Below, in pieces: positions 43,737 to 52,462 of a stretch of 64,000 nt of DNA. Made by a program: the position numbers and the translations under genes. Below the pieces are notes generated by a model. It saw only the letters and a list, made by a program, of their open reading frames with translations. It was not told the DNA's origin and did no database searches. The stretch's first letter is position 1. Each line of letters begins with the position of its first letter. Source of the stretch: Mucilaginibacter pankratovii (GTDB lineage: Bacteria; Bacteroidota; Bacteroidia; Sphingobacteriales; Sphingobacteriaceae); NCBI RefSeq assembly GCF_014773265.1, contig NZ_JACWMY010000004.1, positions 62,001 to 126,000 on the forward strand. The letters are read 5' to 3'.

Positions 43737-44756
43737 ATGCTGCAAATACAGGAAAACGTTTCGCTCAAAAATTTCAACACCTTTGGTATAGATGCTAATG
43801 CCCGCTACTTTGCGGAGATAAACCATGCCGATGAACTGGCCGAATTGTTTGCCGACCCGCAATGGCTGCATATGGCCCGACTGGTTTTAGGCGGTGGCAG
43901 CAATATGCTGATGGTGGCCGATTTTGATGGACTGGTTATCCGCCTTAACATTCGGGGCATTGAACACCGCATTAGTCACGATGATGTTTTTGTAGAAGCG
44001 GGCGCGGGTGAAGTATGGAACGACCTGGTAAACTACTGTGTTGACCATGGCTACGCCGGTATGGAAAACCTGAGCCTCATCCCCGGTTCTGTTGGTGCAT
44101 CGCCCATTCAAAACATAGGCGCATACGGCATAGAGCTGAAAGATGTTTTTGAAAGCTGCCAGGCTTTTGAGATAGCTACCGGTACCATCAAAACCTTTAG
44201 TAAAGAAGATTGCAAGTTTGGCTACCGCGAAAGCGTTTTTAAAAGCGAATTGGTGGGGCAGTATATTATTGTATCGGTAAAGTTCCATTTATCACTTACC
44301 CCTAAGTTCAATTTAAAATATGGCGCGATAGAACAGGAATTAGCTGCACGCGGCATCAGTGAGCCGACCTTGAAAGATGTATCGCAGGTGGTATCGCATA
44401 TCCGGGTATCTAAACTACCCGACCCATCTACTATTGGTAACGCAGGCAGTTTCTTTAAAAATCCGGTGATCAGCGCAGCAGAATTTGAGCCTGTTAAACA
44501 AAACTTCCCCGATGTTGTTAATTATCCGGCGGGTGATGGCTTTGTAAAACTGGCCGCCGGCTGGCTGATAGAGCAATGCGGCTGGAAGGGAAAAACCGTA
44601 GGCAACACCGGTACCTGGAAGAACCAGGCGCTGGTATTAGTGAACCACGGCGGCGCTACCGGGCACGAAGTTTACGCCCTTTCGTCGCAAATCATAGACA
44701 GTGTGTACACTAAATTTGGCGTTACCCTGCAACGCGAGGTGAATATTGTTAGTTAA
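43737..44756 (+). CDS. murB: UDP-N-acetylenolpyruvoylglucosamine reductase
   Basis: 339 residues, type I MurB like the E. coli enzyme (342). It reduces UDP-GlcNAc-enolpyruvate to UDP-MurNAc with NADPH and FAD, an early peptidoglycan step. FAD-binding: LGGGSNMLMV near residue 45 and GSVGASPIQNIGAYG near 115; the catalytic Ser is in NAGSFFKNP near 238 and the Glu in LQREVNIV at the C-terminus. The start ATG agrees with LKNFNTFGI at the N-terminus. Confidence 0.96.
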   Translation: MLQIQENVSLKNFNTFGIDANARYFAEINHADELAELFADPQWLHMARLVLGGGSNMLMVADFDGLVIRLNIRGIEHRISHDDVFVEAGAGEVWNDLVNYCVDHGYAGMENLSLIPGSVGASPIQNIGAYGIELKDVFESCQAFEIATGTIKTFSKEDCKFGYRESVFKSELVGQYIIVSVKFHLSLTPKFNLKYGAIEQELAARGISEPTLKDVSQVVSHIRVSKLPDPSTIGNAGSFFKNPVISAAEFEPVKQNFPDVVNYPAGDGFVKLAAGWLIEQCGWKGKTVGNTGTWKNQALVLVNHGGATGHEVYALSSQIIDSVYTKFGVTLQREVNIVS

Positions 44757-45025
44757 TTTGTTTAATTAAAAAGATATTTTCTCAACTCGCTCTGCCCTAA
44801 GTATTTAAAATCTGAATTGTTTTAAATTCTTTTTAATTGTTTTCTGCAGGGCATTAAATCCATTGGTTTGTTTATTTGGTTGATTTATAGCCAATTGCGG
44901 CATTTTGTGACGATGCGGCGTTATTTTGCCTTATTAATTTTGTTTCCGCACCGTTCTTAAATTTCATACACTTTTCATTTCGTGGTATCATGTTTGAATA
45001 ATACTCAATACAAAACATTAACAGA

Positions 45026-45562
45026 ATGACAAAGATTGAGTTTAACACCCTGGTATTACGTCAAGCAAGTTCATTAAGGTCATACGCCTTACACTTCACA
45101 CACGACGCAGACGATGCTAACGACCTTGTTCAGGATACAATGTTGAAAGCCATAACTTACTATAATAAGTTTAAAGAAGGTACAAATTTGAAAGGATGGT
45201 TATACACCATCATGAAAAACACCTTCATCAACAACTATCGCCGTTTTGTTAAAATGAGCACTTTTGTTACCAAAAGCGATGAAATTTCTTCGCCAAACCT
45301 GGTATTCAGTTCAACAAAAAACCAAGGCGAAGCTAAATTTGTGATGGATGATATCAAACGCGCTTTAGATCGTTTGCCTGCAGATTATTATGTACCCTTC
45401 ACCATGTATTTTGAAGGCCACAAATACCACGAAATTGCCGATCATTTAACTATCCCTATCGGCACCGTGAAAACCCGCATCCACGTAGCCCGCAAGCTGC
45501 TTAAGAAAAACCTTAAGGCTTACGATAACGGTATTGCAAAACCTATCTACGCAGAAAACTAA
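45026..45562 (+). CDS. ECF-type RNA polymerase sigma factor
   Basis: 178 residues. Sigma region 2 (about residues 10-80; DADDANDLVQDTMLKAI, LKGWLYTIMKNTFINNYRR) and region 4 (about 115-165; RLPADYYVPFTMYFEG, HLTIPIGTVKTRIHVARKLL) are complete. There is no adjacent anti-sigma gene. Its sequence is strongly conserved in the phylum as I recall it, which hints at a housekeeping ECF rather than a TonB-linked one. The 269-bp upstream gap has no other gene; CATGTTTG at 44989-44996 is a weak -7 candidate. It is followed by a clear terminator. Confidence 0.9.
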   Translation: MTKIEFNTLVLRQASSLRSYALHFTHDADDANDLVQDTMLKAITYYNKFKEGTNLKGWLYTIMKNTFINNYRRFVKMSTFVTKSDEISSPNLVFSSTKNQGEAKFVMDDIKRALDRLPADYYVPFTMYFEGHKYHEIADHLTIPIGTVKTRIHVARKLLKKNLKAYDNGIAKPIYAEN

Positions 45563-45592
45563 GCAATAAACTCAACATATAGATAAAGAAAG

Positions 45593-45618
45593 AAACCCGC
45601 TTAATGGCGGGTTTTTTT
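45593..45618 (+). terminator. Intrinsic terminator of the ECF sigma gene
   Basis: ACCCGC (45595-45600) pairs with GCGGGT (45607-45612) over a 6-nt loop, followed by a run of seven Ts. Confidence 0.8.
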
Positions 45619-45634
45619 GTGCCCTTTTACCCCA

Positions 45635-45760
45635 TCGTTATTGCGAGCGAAGCGCGGCAACCCTCGGCAGGTAGAGCCACTTTGCAAATCCGCCTTGCCT
45701 GCCGATGATTGCCACGTCGCCCCACCGCTCTATCCTTCCCGCCGCTCCTCGCAAGGACGT
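45635..45760. repeat. TTGCGAGG-family palindrome, degenerate copy
   Basis: CGTTATTGCGAGCGAAGCG at the left and CTCCTCGCAAGGACG at the right, with the internal CTCGGCAGG/CTGCCGA segments also seen at 54755-54800. It fills the gap after the ECF terminator. Confidence 0.65.
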
Positions 45761-45792
45761 TGGGGGTGAGGCGGTTTTTTTGTCTTAACGAA

Positions 45793-45872
45793 GCCTCACC
45801 TAAATCCTCTCCAAAGGAGAGGATTTCAAAAGTTTTTTAGAACCCTCTCCTTTGGAGAGGGCAGGGTGAGGC
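45793..45872. repeat. CCTCACC/GGTGAGG palindrome
   Basis: Outer arms GCCTCACC (45793-45800) and GGTGAGGC (45865-45872), inner arms CCTCTCCAAAGGAGAGG and CCTCTCCTTTGGAGAGG. Its right end abuts the stop codon of the cytochrome b5-like gene. A related CCTCTCCTTTGGAGAGG lies at 59901-59919. Confidence 0.7.
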
Positions 45873-46111
45873 TACAGCTGAAGTTTCCCCACCACTTTAA
45901 ACTTCTCAAATACACCCTCCGTATGCGGGGCATCGGCCAGTTCTTCGGTAAGGTCCTGCCCGGCCCAGTGTTCATAGTGTTTGCCGTTGCGCCAGAGCCG
46001 GCTTTCGGTAACATCGTAAATAATGCCTTTAAGGGCTACCCAGATCTGAGGCTTATCCTGCCCGTTGCGTAGCGCAAGCTGCGATTTGGTGTATACTGGC
46101 AGTTCGCTCAT
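45872..46111 (-). CDS. Cytochrome b5-like heme-binding domain protein
   Basis: 79 residues, a minimal soluble domain. The heme ligands are likely the histidines of KHYEHWAGQDLTEEL and DAPHTEGVF; LALRNGQDKPQIWVALKGIIYDVTES is the strand/turn frame of the cyt b5 fold. No signal peptide or membrane anchor. It overlaps the lycopene cyclase gene by 4 bp (ATGA at 46108-46111), so it is the last gene of the crtB operon and tightly coupled to the cyclase. It could donate electrons to a carotenoid oxygenase, an inference from position. Confidence 0.75.
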   Translation of the reverse strand: MSELPVYTKSQLALRNGQDKPQIWVALKGIIYDVTESRLWRNGKHYEHWAGQDLTEELADAPHTEGVFEKFKVVGKLQL

Positions 46112-46785
46112 GCGGTTTTGCGGGTTTTAAAGTATTCAAAAAAAGCAACGTTCAGAAGTAGCAAGGCCATGCTGTAAAAATGGTCCTCAAAAGGGATGGT
46201 GCCCACGCGGATTCCCATATTTTGTGCGTCGTTATAAAGTACCACCGGCCATGCGGTTAAAATTCCGTTTACAATATAAAACGGAATAAGCGACACCACA
46301 AAGGCCAGGTAAAACCTGCCGAGCCATTCTACCTTCAAAAAATAAACTAACACTACCAGCAAAACTACCAGCAGGCCAAAGGTAACCACAGTATACAAAC
46401 GGGTGTGATTAAACAACAGTAAAGATACCGATACACCGATGAGCAGGTTGGATATTATGCGGGTAAGCACAAATGGCGGCTGCCATTTTATATAATAATT
46501 GAGGCAGGCGTAGATAAATACACAGGAAAACGGCACGGTTAAAAAGAAGAGGATCTCTTCCAGTGGCAAGCCAATAAATTTGATGCCGGTAATGTATTGG
46601 GCGTTAAAACTCCATACGCCGTAAACGGTAAACAGCACGTCCCAAAATAAAAACACCAGTCCGGTGATGGCCATACCCGGCCAAAGGTGCTTCCAGCTTT
46701 TGGCAAAGGCTACCCGCTTATCAAACGACAGGGCTACCGGGAAAACCACGGTAAGCAGGTTGATGATGAGGTAGGTGTATTTCAC
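46108..46785 (-). CDS. Lycopene beta-cyclase, fused CrtYc/CrtYd type
   Basis: 225 residues with about six to seven membrane helices. It contains two lycopene-cyclase repeats in one chain, marked by IGLPLEEILFFLTVPFS near residue 73 and VGTIPFEDHFYSMALL near 195 (PLEE and PFED catalytic acidic motifs). It should cyclise both ends of lycopene to give beta-carotene. This heterodimer-derived type differs from the FAD-dependent CrtY. It follows the 192-residue unknown gene by 1 bp and overlaps the cytochrome b5 gene. Confidence 0.85.
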   Translation of the reverse strand: MKYTYLIINLLTVVFPVALSFDKRVAFAKSWKHLWPGMAITGLVFLFWDVLFTVYGVWSFNAQYITGIKFIGLPLEEILFFLTVPFSCVFIYACLNYYIKWQPPFVLTRIISNLLIGVSVSLLLFNHTRLYTVVTFGLLVVLLVVLVYFLKVEWLGRFYLAFVVSLIPFYIVNGILTAWPVVLYNDAQNMGIRVGTIPFEDHFYSMALLLLNVAFFEYFKTRKTA

Positions 46786-46786
46786 G

Positions 46787-47365
46787 CTATAAGGCGGCTA
46801 AGTGTTGGGTGAGGCTTTTCTGCTCGGCGGCGGTGCAGCGTTTAGAATCGAGCAGGAATTTGATGATGGTTTTCACAAGGGTTTTATCAGCCGACGTATA
46901 GTATTTTGCATTTACCTGTTTGATTATTTCCTCGCGGTCGGCCACCAGGTTTTTGGTATAGCCCAAAAACTTAGGCACATTATGCTCGATAGAAAAGCGC
47001 ATAAAGCGGATCTCTATATTATGGGGATCGGTAGCCACGGCGGTTTTAAAGGTCTTTTCCGAATCGTTGAGGTATTTGATCTTGTAGTAGGGGTTCCAGG
47101 CGTGCTTGGCCTTCAGGGCTTCTAGCGTACCCATGTAAGCGTTGATCAGTGCCGGGCGATCTTTTATAGCGCCCAAGCTGTTATAAAGCGAATCGGTAGT
47201 TTTTTTGCTTTCGAGAGCACTGAGCAGTTGCTTGCGGATCACGCGGAGGTCCGGCGCACTGCCGTCGTCCTTGGCAACCGAAGTAAAAGACATAATGACA
47301 CCCGCCAGCATTGTTAAAAGCAGGTATTTGAATTCAGAATATTTTAGTACGGTAAGCATCGGCAA
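46787..47365 (-). CDS. Unknown exported protein in the carotenoid operon
   Basis: 192 residues. A hydrophobic N-terminal segment (residues ~13-30, YLLLTMLAGVIMSFTSVA) looks like a signal peptide or anchor. The rest is helical, with TPR-like character (LINAYMGTLEALKAKHAW, IEIRFMRFSIEHNVPKFLG). The gene sits 1 bp from the cyclase stop-start boundary and 1 bp after crtB, so it is clearly translated from the crt transcript. I do not recognise a biochemical function. Conservation of the gene order in related genomes would test a role in pigment localisation. Confidence 0.7.
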   Translation of the reverse strand: MPMLTVLKYSEFKYLLLTMLAGVIMSFTSVAKDDGSAPDLRVIRKQLLSALESKKTTDSLYNSLGAIKDRPALINAYMGTLEALKAKHAWNPYYKIKYLNDSEKTFKTAVATDPHNIEIRFMRFSIEHNVPKFLGYTKNLVADREEIIKQVNAKYYTSADKTLVKTIIKFLLDSKRCTAAEQKSLTQHLAAL

Positions 47366-47366
47366 A

Positions 47367-48200
47367 TTATATCACGTTCATTTTCTGGTGCAGGCGGGCC
47401 TTTAAATACAGGCTCAGCTTGCGCGAATTGGATACCCTGATCCTTTTCTGCATAATAACACCCGCAGGCGTTCGGCGAATCTTCTTAAACAGCTCCAGGT
47501 AGTATACGTACGCCACATACACACCCAAACGTGCGGCTTGTGGCAGTAGTTTTATACCCGCCAGCGCATCGTCGAAATCTTTTTTAATATCAGTTTCTAT
47601 AATGCTTTTATCGTGCGCGGTAAAGTTTGCAAAATCAACACCCGGAAAATAAGTACGGCCGCGTTCTTCATAGTCGGCTTTGATATCCCGCAGGAAGTTT
47701 ATCTTTTGAAAGGCGGAGCCCAGGCTGCGTGCTTTGGAAATAAGCTGATTATACAGCATACCGTCGTTGGCGCAAAAAACGCGCAGGCACATCAGGCCCA
47801 CTACCTCCGCCGAGCCGTAGATGTACACTTTGTAGCCGCCTTCATCGTATTGGGTTTTATCCAGGTCCATTTTCATGGAAGTGAGGAAGGCATCTATCAA
47901 TTCCCGTTCGATACCGTATTGGTTTACCACCTGCTGAAACGATTGCAGCACCGGGTTGGTACTGATACCGCGTTCGATGGCCTTAAAAGTTTCCTCGCGG
48001 AAATCGGTTATCAATTGACGCTGGTCGTGCCCGTAAAAGGTGTCTACTATCTCATCGGCATAGCGCACAAAGCCGTAAATGGCGTAAACGGGATAGCGCA
48101 AACGTTTTTCGAAAGCTTTTATACCCAGGCTAAACGAGGTGCTATACTTTTCGGTGATCAGTTTACTGCATTCAAAGCACGTTTCGTCAAACAAATTCAT
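47367..48200 (-). CDS. crtB: Phytoene synthase
   Basis: 277 residues. It condenses two GGPP molecules to phytoene, the entry to carotenoids. The Mg-binding Asp-rich motifs are VRYADEIVDTF (DxxxD, near residue 48) and LRDIKADYEERGRTYFP (near 167). The catalytic core is all-helical. First gene of a four-gene minus-strand unit (crtB, unknown, cyclase, cyt b5); divergent from crtI with an 81-bp shared promoter region. Confidence 0.92.
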   Translation of the reverse strand: MNLFDETCFECSKLITEKYSTSFSLGIKAFEKRLRYPVYAIYGFVRYADEIVDTFYGHDQRQLITDFREETFKAIERGISTNPVLQSFQQVVNQYGIERELIDAFLTSMKMDLDKTQYDEGGYKVYIYGSAEVVGLMCLRVFCANDGMLYNQLISKARSLGSAFQKINFLRDIKADYEERGRTYFPGVDFANFTAHDKSIIETDIKKDFDDALAGIKLLPQAARLGVYVAYVYYLELFKKIRRTPAGVIMQKRIRVSNSRKLSLYLKARLHQKMNVI

Positions 48201-48218
48201 TTATAATTGTTGTTACCC

Positions 48219-48226
48219 CAAATGTA
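48219..48226 (-). promoter_or_regulatory. Possible -7 box of crtB
   Basis: The minus strand reads TACATTTG, the same octamer as in the crtI promoter on the other strand. It is 18 nt before the crtB ATG. No TTG at -33. Confidence 0.45.
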
Positions 48227-48242
48227 CAAAACCGGCGCCGTA

Positions 48243-48274
48243 TTGTTTTTGCGTTGCAGTAATGTTTACATTTG
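48243..48274 (+). promoter_or_regulatory. crtI promoter
   Basis: TTG (48243-48245), 21-nt spacer, TACATTTG (48267-48274): same geometry as the trxA promoter. The ATG (48282) lies 8 nt after the -7 box, so the transcript would be leaderless or nearly so. Confidence 0.6.
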
Positions 48275-48281
48275 ATTTCGG

Positions 48282-49766
48282 ATGAAAAACAAGCAAATTA
48301 TTATCATAGGGGCAGGTTTCGCGGGTTTGGCCTCGGCATGCGTGCTGGCGAAGGAAGGCTACCGCGTTACCGTTTTAGAAAAGAACGACCAGCCCGGCGG
48401 CCGTGCCCGCATTTGGGAAAAGGATGGTTTTAAGTTTGATATGGGCCCAAGCTGGTATTGGATGCCCGATGTTTTCGAGAATCTCTTCGCCCTTTTCGAC
48501 AAAAAACCGAACGATTTTTACGACCTGAAACGCCTCGACCCCGGTTACCGGGTTTATTATGGCAAGGATGATATAATGGATGTCCCGGCGGATATGGGCG
48601 AGTTGGAAGCACTTTTCGAAAGCATCGAGCCCGGCAGCAGCAAGGGGCTTAAATTATTTATGGAACAGGCTGCCTACAAATACAAAGTAGGCATGGGCGA
48701 ATATGTTTTCCGCCCCTCGCACTCCATTACCGAGTTTATCGACTTTAACCTCATCCGCAAAAGTATCAGTATGCAATTGCTTACCAGTATGAGCAGCCAT
48801 GTGCGCAAGTATTTCAAAAATCCCAAACTCATTAAACTGCTGGAGTTCCCGGTATTGTTTTTAGGTGCGCGGCCAAAAGATACCCCTGCCATGTACAGCA
48901 TGATGAACTACGCCGACCTTGCCCTCGGCACCTGGTACCCCATGGGCGGCATGAACGAAATTGTAAAGGCAATGGTCAACATCGCCGAAAGCTATGGTGT
49001 GGAGATCAAGCTGAATACGGAAGTAACCAAGATTGAGGTTGCCGATAAACAGGTGAGCAATATCCAAACTACGCAAGGCGATTTCAAAGCCGATTTTGTA
49101 ATAACCGGTGCTGATTACGAGCACGCCGACCAGCATCTTTTAGAAAAACCCCATAGAAACTACACAGAGAAGTACTGGGATAGCCGTACCATGTCGCCAT
49201 CCAGTTTGTTATTCTACATCGGTACCAATAAAAAGATCCCCGGCATACAGCACCATAACCTTTTTTTTGACGAAGACTTTGAACAGCACGCCAAAGAGAT
49301 CTACACCGACCCGCAATGGCCAAGCAAGCCATTATTTTACGTTTGCTGTACCTCCAAAACCGACCCCGATGCTGCTCCGGACGGATGCGAAAATATCTTT
49401 TTCCTGATGCCCCTTGCACCGGGGTTGGAAGACAGCGAAGTGCTTCGCGAACAGTATTTCGATATAATGGTGGACAGGTTTGAACAGGTAACCGGCCAGC
49501 CCCTCCGCGATGCCATTGTTTTAAAGCGTAGCTACGCGATGGAAGATTTCAAAACCGACTACCACTCCTTTAAAGGGAATGCATATGGGCTGGCCAATAC
49601 CTTAGCACAAACCGCATTTTTTAAACCGGCTATGCGGGCAAAGCATATCAATAATATGCTGTACACCGGGCAGCTAACCGTTCCCGGCCCTGGCGTGCCG
49701 CCTGCATTGATATCCGGCCAGATAGCGGCGAAGGAGGCGATGAATATGATGGGGGAGGCGAAGTAA
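48282..49766 (+). CDS. crtI: Phytoene desaturase
   Basis: 494 residues. FAD-dependent CrtI-type enzyme that introduces double bonds into phytoene to yield lycopene. FAD motif IIIGAGFAGLASACVLAKEG at residue 6, EKNDQPGGRARIW near 34, and the C-terminal LYTGQLTVPGPGVPPALISG near 465. Typical length. It diverges from crtB rather than following it, and the gene after it (ilvA) is convergent behind a hairpin. One-enzyme four-step desaturation is typical of CrtI, but the exact number of steps cannot be read from sequence. Confidence 0.93.
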   Translation: MKNKQIIIIGAGFAGLASACVLAKEGYRVTVLEKNDQPGGRARIWEKDGFKFDMGPSWYWMPDVFENLFALFDKKPNDFYDLKRLDPGYRVYYGKDDIMDVPADMGELEALFESIEPGSSKGLKLFMEQAAYKYKVGMGEYVFRPSHSITEFIDFNLIRKSISMQLLTSMSSHVRKYFKNPKLIKLLEFPVLFLGARPKDTPAMYSMMNYADLALGTWYPMGGMNEIVKAMVNIAESYGVEIKLNTEVTKIEVADKQVSNIQTTQGDFKADFVITGADYEHADQHLLEKPHRNYTEKYWDSRTMSPSSLLFYIGTNKKIPGIQHHNLFFDEDFEQHAKEIYTDPQWPSKPLFYVCCTSKTDPDAAPDGCENIFFLMPLAPGLEDSEVLREQYFDIMVDRFEQVTGQPLRDAIVLKRSYAMEDFKTDYHSFKGNAYGLANTLAQTAFFKPAMRAKHINNMLYTGQLTVPGPGVPPALISGQIAAKEAMNMMGEAK

Positions 49767-49775
49767 GGTTAACCA

Positions 49776-49886
49776 CGTCATGCTGAGATTTTTTCAGCAC
49801 CCCATCATAAAAGTAACCACTATGCTAAGGCGCCTTGCAAGCTGACTACCTGCCGTGTGGGGTGCCGAAATAAATTCGGCATGACG
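49776..49886. repeat. CGTCATGCTGA/TTCGGCATGACG palindrome
   Basis: Arms CGTCATGCTGA (49776-49786) and TCGGCATGACG (49876-49886), with inner CAGCACCCC/GGGGTGCCG. It separates the convergent crtI and ilvA genes and may end transcription from both sides. Confidence 0.7.
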
Positions 49887-49947
49887 TTAGGGGCACAAAA
49901 AAAGACGCGAAGTATCGCGTCTCTACAAAAAACTTATCGCCAAATAC

Positions 49948-51198
49948 TTACACCAAATACTCAAACAGCGTAGCATCCTTGTTAATTTCGATCACTTCAA
50001 ATCGGTGCTCGTCCATACGGGCCAGCAGCGAAGGGTAATCGCCGGCATTTTTTAGTTCGATACCAACCAGGGCAGGGCCGTTCTCTTTGGAGTTTTTCTT
50101 GATGAACTCAAAGCGGGTAATATCATCGCCGGGACCCAATACGTTGGTTACAAACAGCTTTAAAGCACCCGGGCGTTGCGGAAAACGCACAATGAAATAG
50201 TGTTTTAAACCTTCGTACAGCAGCGATTTCTCTTTGATCTCCTGCATGCGTTCAATGTCGTTATTACCACCACTAATAACGCAAACTACCGTTTTGCCTT
50301 TTATCTGGTCCTTAACAGCATCCAGCGCGGTTACCGATAAAGCGCCGGCAGGTTCTACCACGATGGCGTCCTCGTTATACAACTTGAGGATAGTGGTGCA
50401 AACTTTACCCTCGGGTACAGTGAGCATATCATCCAGCACATCCCGGCAAAGCAGGAAAGTTTTTTCGCCAACGCGTTTTACGGCGGCACCGTCTACAAAG
50501 CGGTCGATGGTTTTTAAGGTAACGGGCTCGCCTTTTTCAATGGCCGTCCACATGGATGGGGCGCCTTCCGGCTCTACACCGATCAATAATATGTCGGGGT
50601 TTTGCTGCCTCAGGTAAGTACCCGCGCCGGCTGCCAAGCCGCCACCGCCAACCGGCATAATTACGGCGTCAACTTCGGGGAGGTCTTCGAAGATCTCTAC
50701 ACCAACAGTTCCCTGGCCTTCAATAATTTGTTCATTATCAAAAGGTGGGATGAACGTCATGCCATGAGCCTCGGTATATATCAGGGCCTCACGCAGGCAA
50801 TCGTCGAAGGTATCGCCTACCAAAACCAGCTCCACGTTGCCGTTGCCAAACATTTCTGTCTGTTTTACTTTTTGCTTGGGGGTGATCTCCGGCATAAAAA
50901 TTACGCCTTTGGTGCCCAGTTTTTTGCAGGAGAAAGCAACACCTTGCGCATGGTTACCGGCGCTGGCGCAAACTACGCCGCGGCTCAGCTGCTCGGTATT
51001 CAGCCTGCTGATCATGTTATAAGCGCCCCTTAATTTGTAAGAGCGAACGATCTGCAGGTCTTCGCGTTTTAAATATATCTCGCATTCGTATTTTTCCGAC
51101 AGGCGGGCGTTGTGTTCTAAAGGCGTGTGCCTTACTACACCTTTTAACCGCTCGTATGCCGCTTCAAAATCCAAATGATTTTCCGTTATTGTGTCCAT
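49948..51198 (-). CDS. ilvA: Threonine ammonia-lyase (biosynthetic)
   Basis: 416 residues. PLP enzyme that deaminates threonine to 2-oxobutanoate, the precursor of isoleucine. PLP lysine in VRSYKLRGAYNM near residue 55, SAGNHAQGVA near 86, phosphate loop MPVGGGGLAAG near 185. A single C-terminal ACT-like regulatory domain (about residues 330-416, HYFIVRFPQRPGAL) should give allosteric control by isoleucine. Last gene of the ilv/leu cluster, 5 bp after leuA. Confidence 0.93.
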   Translation of the reverse strand: MDTITENHLDFEAAYERLKGVVRHTPLEHNARLSEKYECEIYLKREDLQIVRSYKLRGAYNMISRLNTEQLSRGVVCASAGNHAQGVAFSCKKLGTKGVIFMPEITPKQKVKQTEMFGNGNVELVLVGDTFDDCLREALIYTEAHGMTFIPPFDNEQIIEGQGTVGVEIFEDLPEVDAVIMPVGGGGLAAGAGTYLRQQNPDILLIGVEPEGAPSMWTAIEKGEPVTLKTIDRFVDGAAVKRVGEKTFLLCRDVLDDMLTVPEGKVCTTILKLYNEDAIVVEPAGALSVTALDAVKDQIKGKTVVCVISGGNNDIERMQEIKEKSLLYEGLKHYFIVRFPQRPGALKLFVTNVLGPGDDITRFEFIKKNSKENGPALVGIELKNAGDYPSLLARMDEHRFEVIEINKDATLFEYLV

Positions 51199-51203
51199 TG
51201 TTC

Positions 51204-52370
51204 TTAGTTCTTTACCAGCTTATAAGCCATCAGTTGCTGCAGGTCATCATCATTGATGTCCAGCTTTACATCTGCCAGCGTTAAAAAGCGTTTATATGCG
51301 TCGTAAAGCTCGTCTTTATCCAGCTTATGGCCAAGCCTTTCCAGGTGGAATTTAAGGGCGTGGCGGCCACTACGTGCTGTTAAAACAATACTTGCGCTCG
51401 GGAAGCCCACATCTTCGGGGCGAATGATCTCGTAATTTTCGCGCATTTTTAAAAAGCCATCCTGGTGAATGCCCGAGCTATGCGCGAAGGCGTTGCCGCC
51501 AACGATAGCCTTATTGGGCTGTACCGGCATGCGCATCTGACTGCTGATCATGCGGCTCATTTCGTAAAAATTGCGGCTGTTGATATTGGTATGTAAACCA
51601 AGTGTGGCATGCGTTTTCAGGATCATCACCACTTCTTCTATAGCGGTGTTACCCGCGCGTTCGCCGATGCCGTTAATGGTACCTTCTATCTGGCGGGCAC
51701 CGTTCTGCAAACCGGCGATGGAATTGGCTGTGGCCAAACCCAGATCGTTATGGCAATGCACCGAGATGATAGCCTTATCGATATTCTTAACATTTTCCTT
51801 CAGGTATTTGATCTTGGCACCGTATTGATCCGGCAGGCAATAGCCGTTGGTATCGGGGATGTTCACCACGGTAGCACCGGCAGCAATAACGGCCTCAACC
51901 ATTTGGGCAAGGTATACCACATCGGCACGGCCGGCATCCTCGGCATAGAACTCAATATCCTCAACAGATTTTTTGGCGTATTTAACGGCTTCTACAGCAC
52001 GCTCCAAAATTTCCTCACGGGTGCTGTTGAATTTATGCTTGATGTGCATGTCCGAAGAGCCAATACCTGTATGAATGCGCGGTCGCTTGGCGTATTTAAG
52101 CGATTCTACCGCTACATCAATATCCATTTTGTTGGCACGTGTAAGGGCGCAAACGGTTGGCTCTTTTACAGCTTTAGAAATTTCTACAACGCTCATAAAA
52201 TCGCCCGGGCTCGATACCGGGAAACCTGCTTCAATAATATCCACGCCCAGTATTTCCAGTTCGCGGGCTATATCAATTTTCTCGGGGGTTGTAAGCTGGC
52301 AGCCCGGTACCTGCTCGCCATCGCGAAGCGTGGTATCAAAAACATAAACGCGGTTGGGATCGTGTAACAT
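51204..52370 (-). CDS. leuA: 2-isopropylmalate synthase, short form
   Basis: 388 residues. HMGL-like TIM barrel: [13 protein letters not shown] at residue 10 (metal and substrate residues), [16 protein letters not shown] [16 protein letters not shown] near 204 (metal His) and NGIGERAGN near 237. It condenses acetyl-CoA with 2-oxoisovalerate. It ends soon after the linker subdomain and lacks the ~130-residue LeuA dimer domain that binds leucine in ~510-residue enzymes, so classical feedback inhibition may be missing. Citramalate or homocitrate synthase are alternatives, but the leu neighbours favour LeuA. Confidence 0.88.
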   Translation of the reverse strand: MLHDPNRVYVFDTTLRDGEQVPGCQLTTPEKIDIARELEILGVDIIEAGFPVSSPGDFMSVVEISKAVKEPTVCALTRANKMDIDVAVESLKYAKRPRIHTGIGSSDMHIKHKFNSTREEILERAVEAVKYAKKSVEDIEFYAEDAGRADVVYLAQMVEAVIAAGATVVNIPDTNGYCLPDQYGAKIKYLKENVKNIDKAIISVHCHNDLGLATANSIAGLQNGARQIEGTINGIGERAGNTAIEEVVMILKTHATLGLHTNINSRNFYEMSRMISSQMRMPVQPNKAIVGGNAFAHSSGIHQDGFLKMRENYEIIRPEDVGFPSASIVLTARSGRHALKFHLERLGHKLDKDELYDAYKRFLTLADVKLDINDDDLQQLMAYKLVKN

Positions 52371-52405
52371 AGTTCTTTGTTTTAGTAATCTTTTGGGGAC
52401 TTTAG

Positions 52406-52462
52406 TATCAGGTAGTTAGTATTAAGACGTTGTGTTTTTTGTCTTGCTGCTTGATACTAACT
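52406..52462. repeat. Inverted repeat in the leuA upstream gap
   Basis: GTAGTTAGTATTAAG (52412-52426) and CTTGATACTAACTAC (~52450-52464) are complementary but for one mismatch, giving a ~14-bp stem. It lies between the methyltransferase and leuA genes. Confidence 0.65.

Noticed and set aside
44757..45025. Small gene or RNA between murB and the ECF sigma factor
   Set aside because: AT-rich, no reading frame or stable hairpin that I can support; probably just the sigma gene's upstream region.
47613..48206. 197-residue ORF antisense to crtB
   Set aside because: Mirror of the conserved phytoene synthase frame; no independent support.
51609..52367. 252-residue ORF antisense to leuA
   Set aside because: Lies entirely opposite a strongly conserved leuA; its composition (many Ile/Phe/Gly/Asn/Arg without domain) is typical of a mirror frame.
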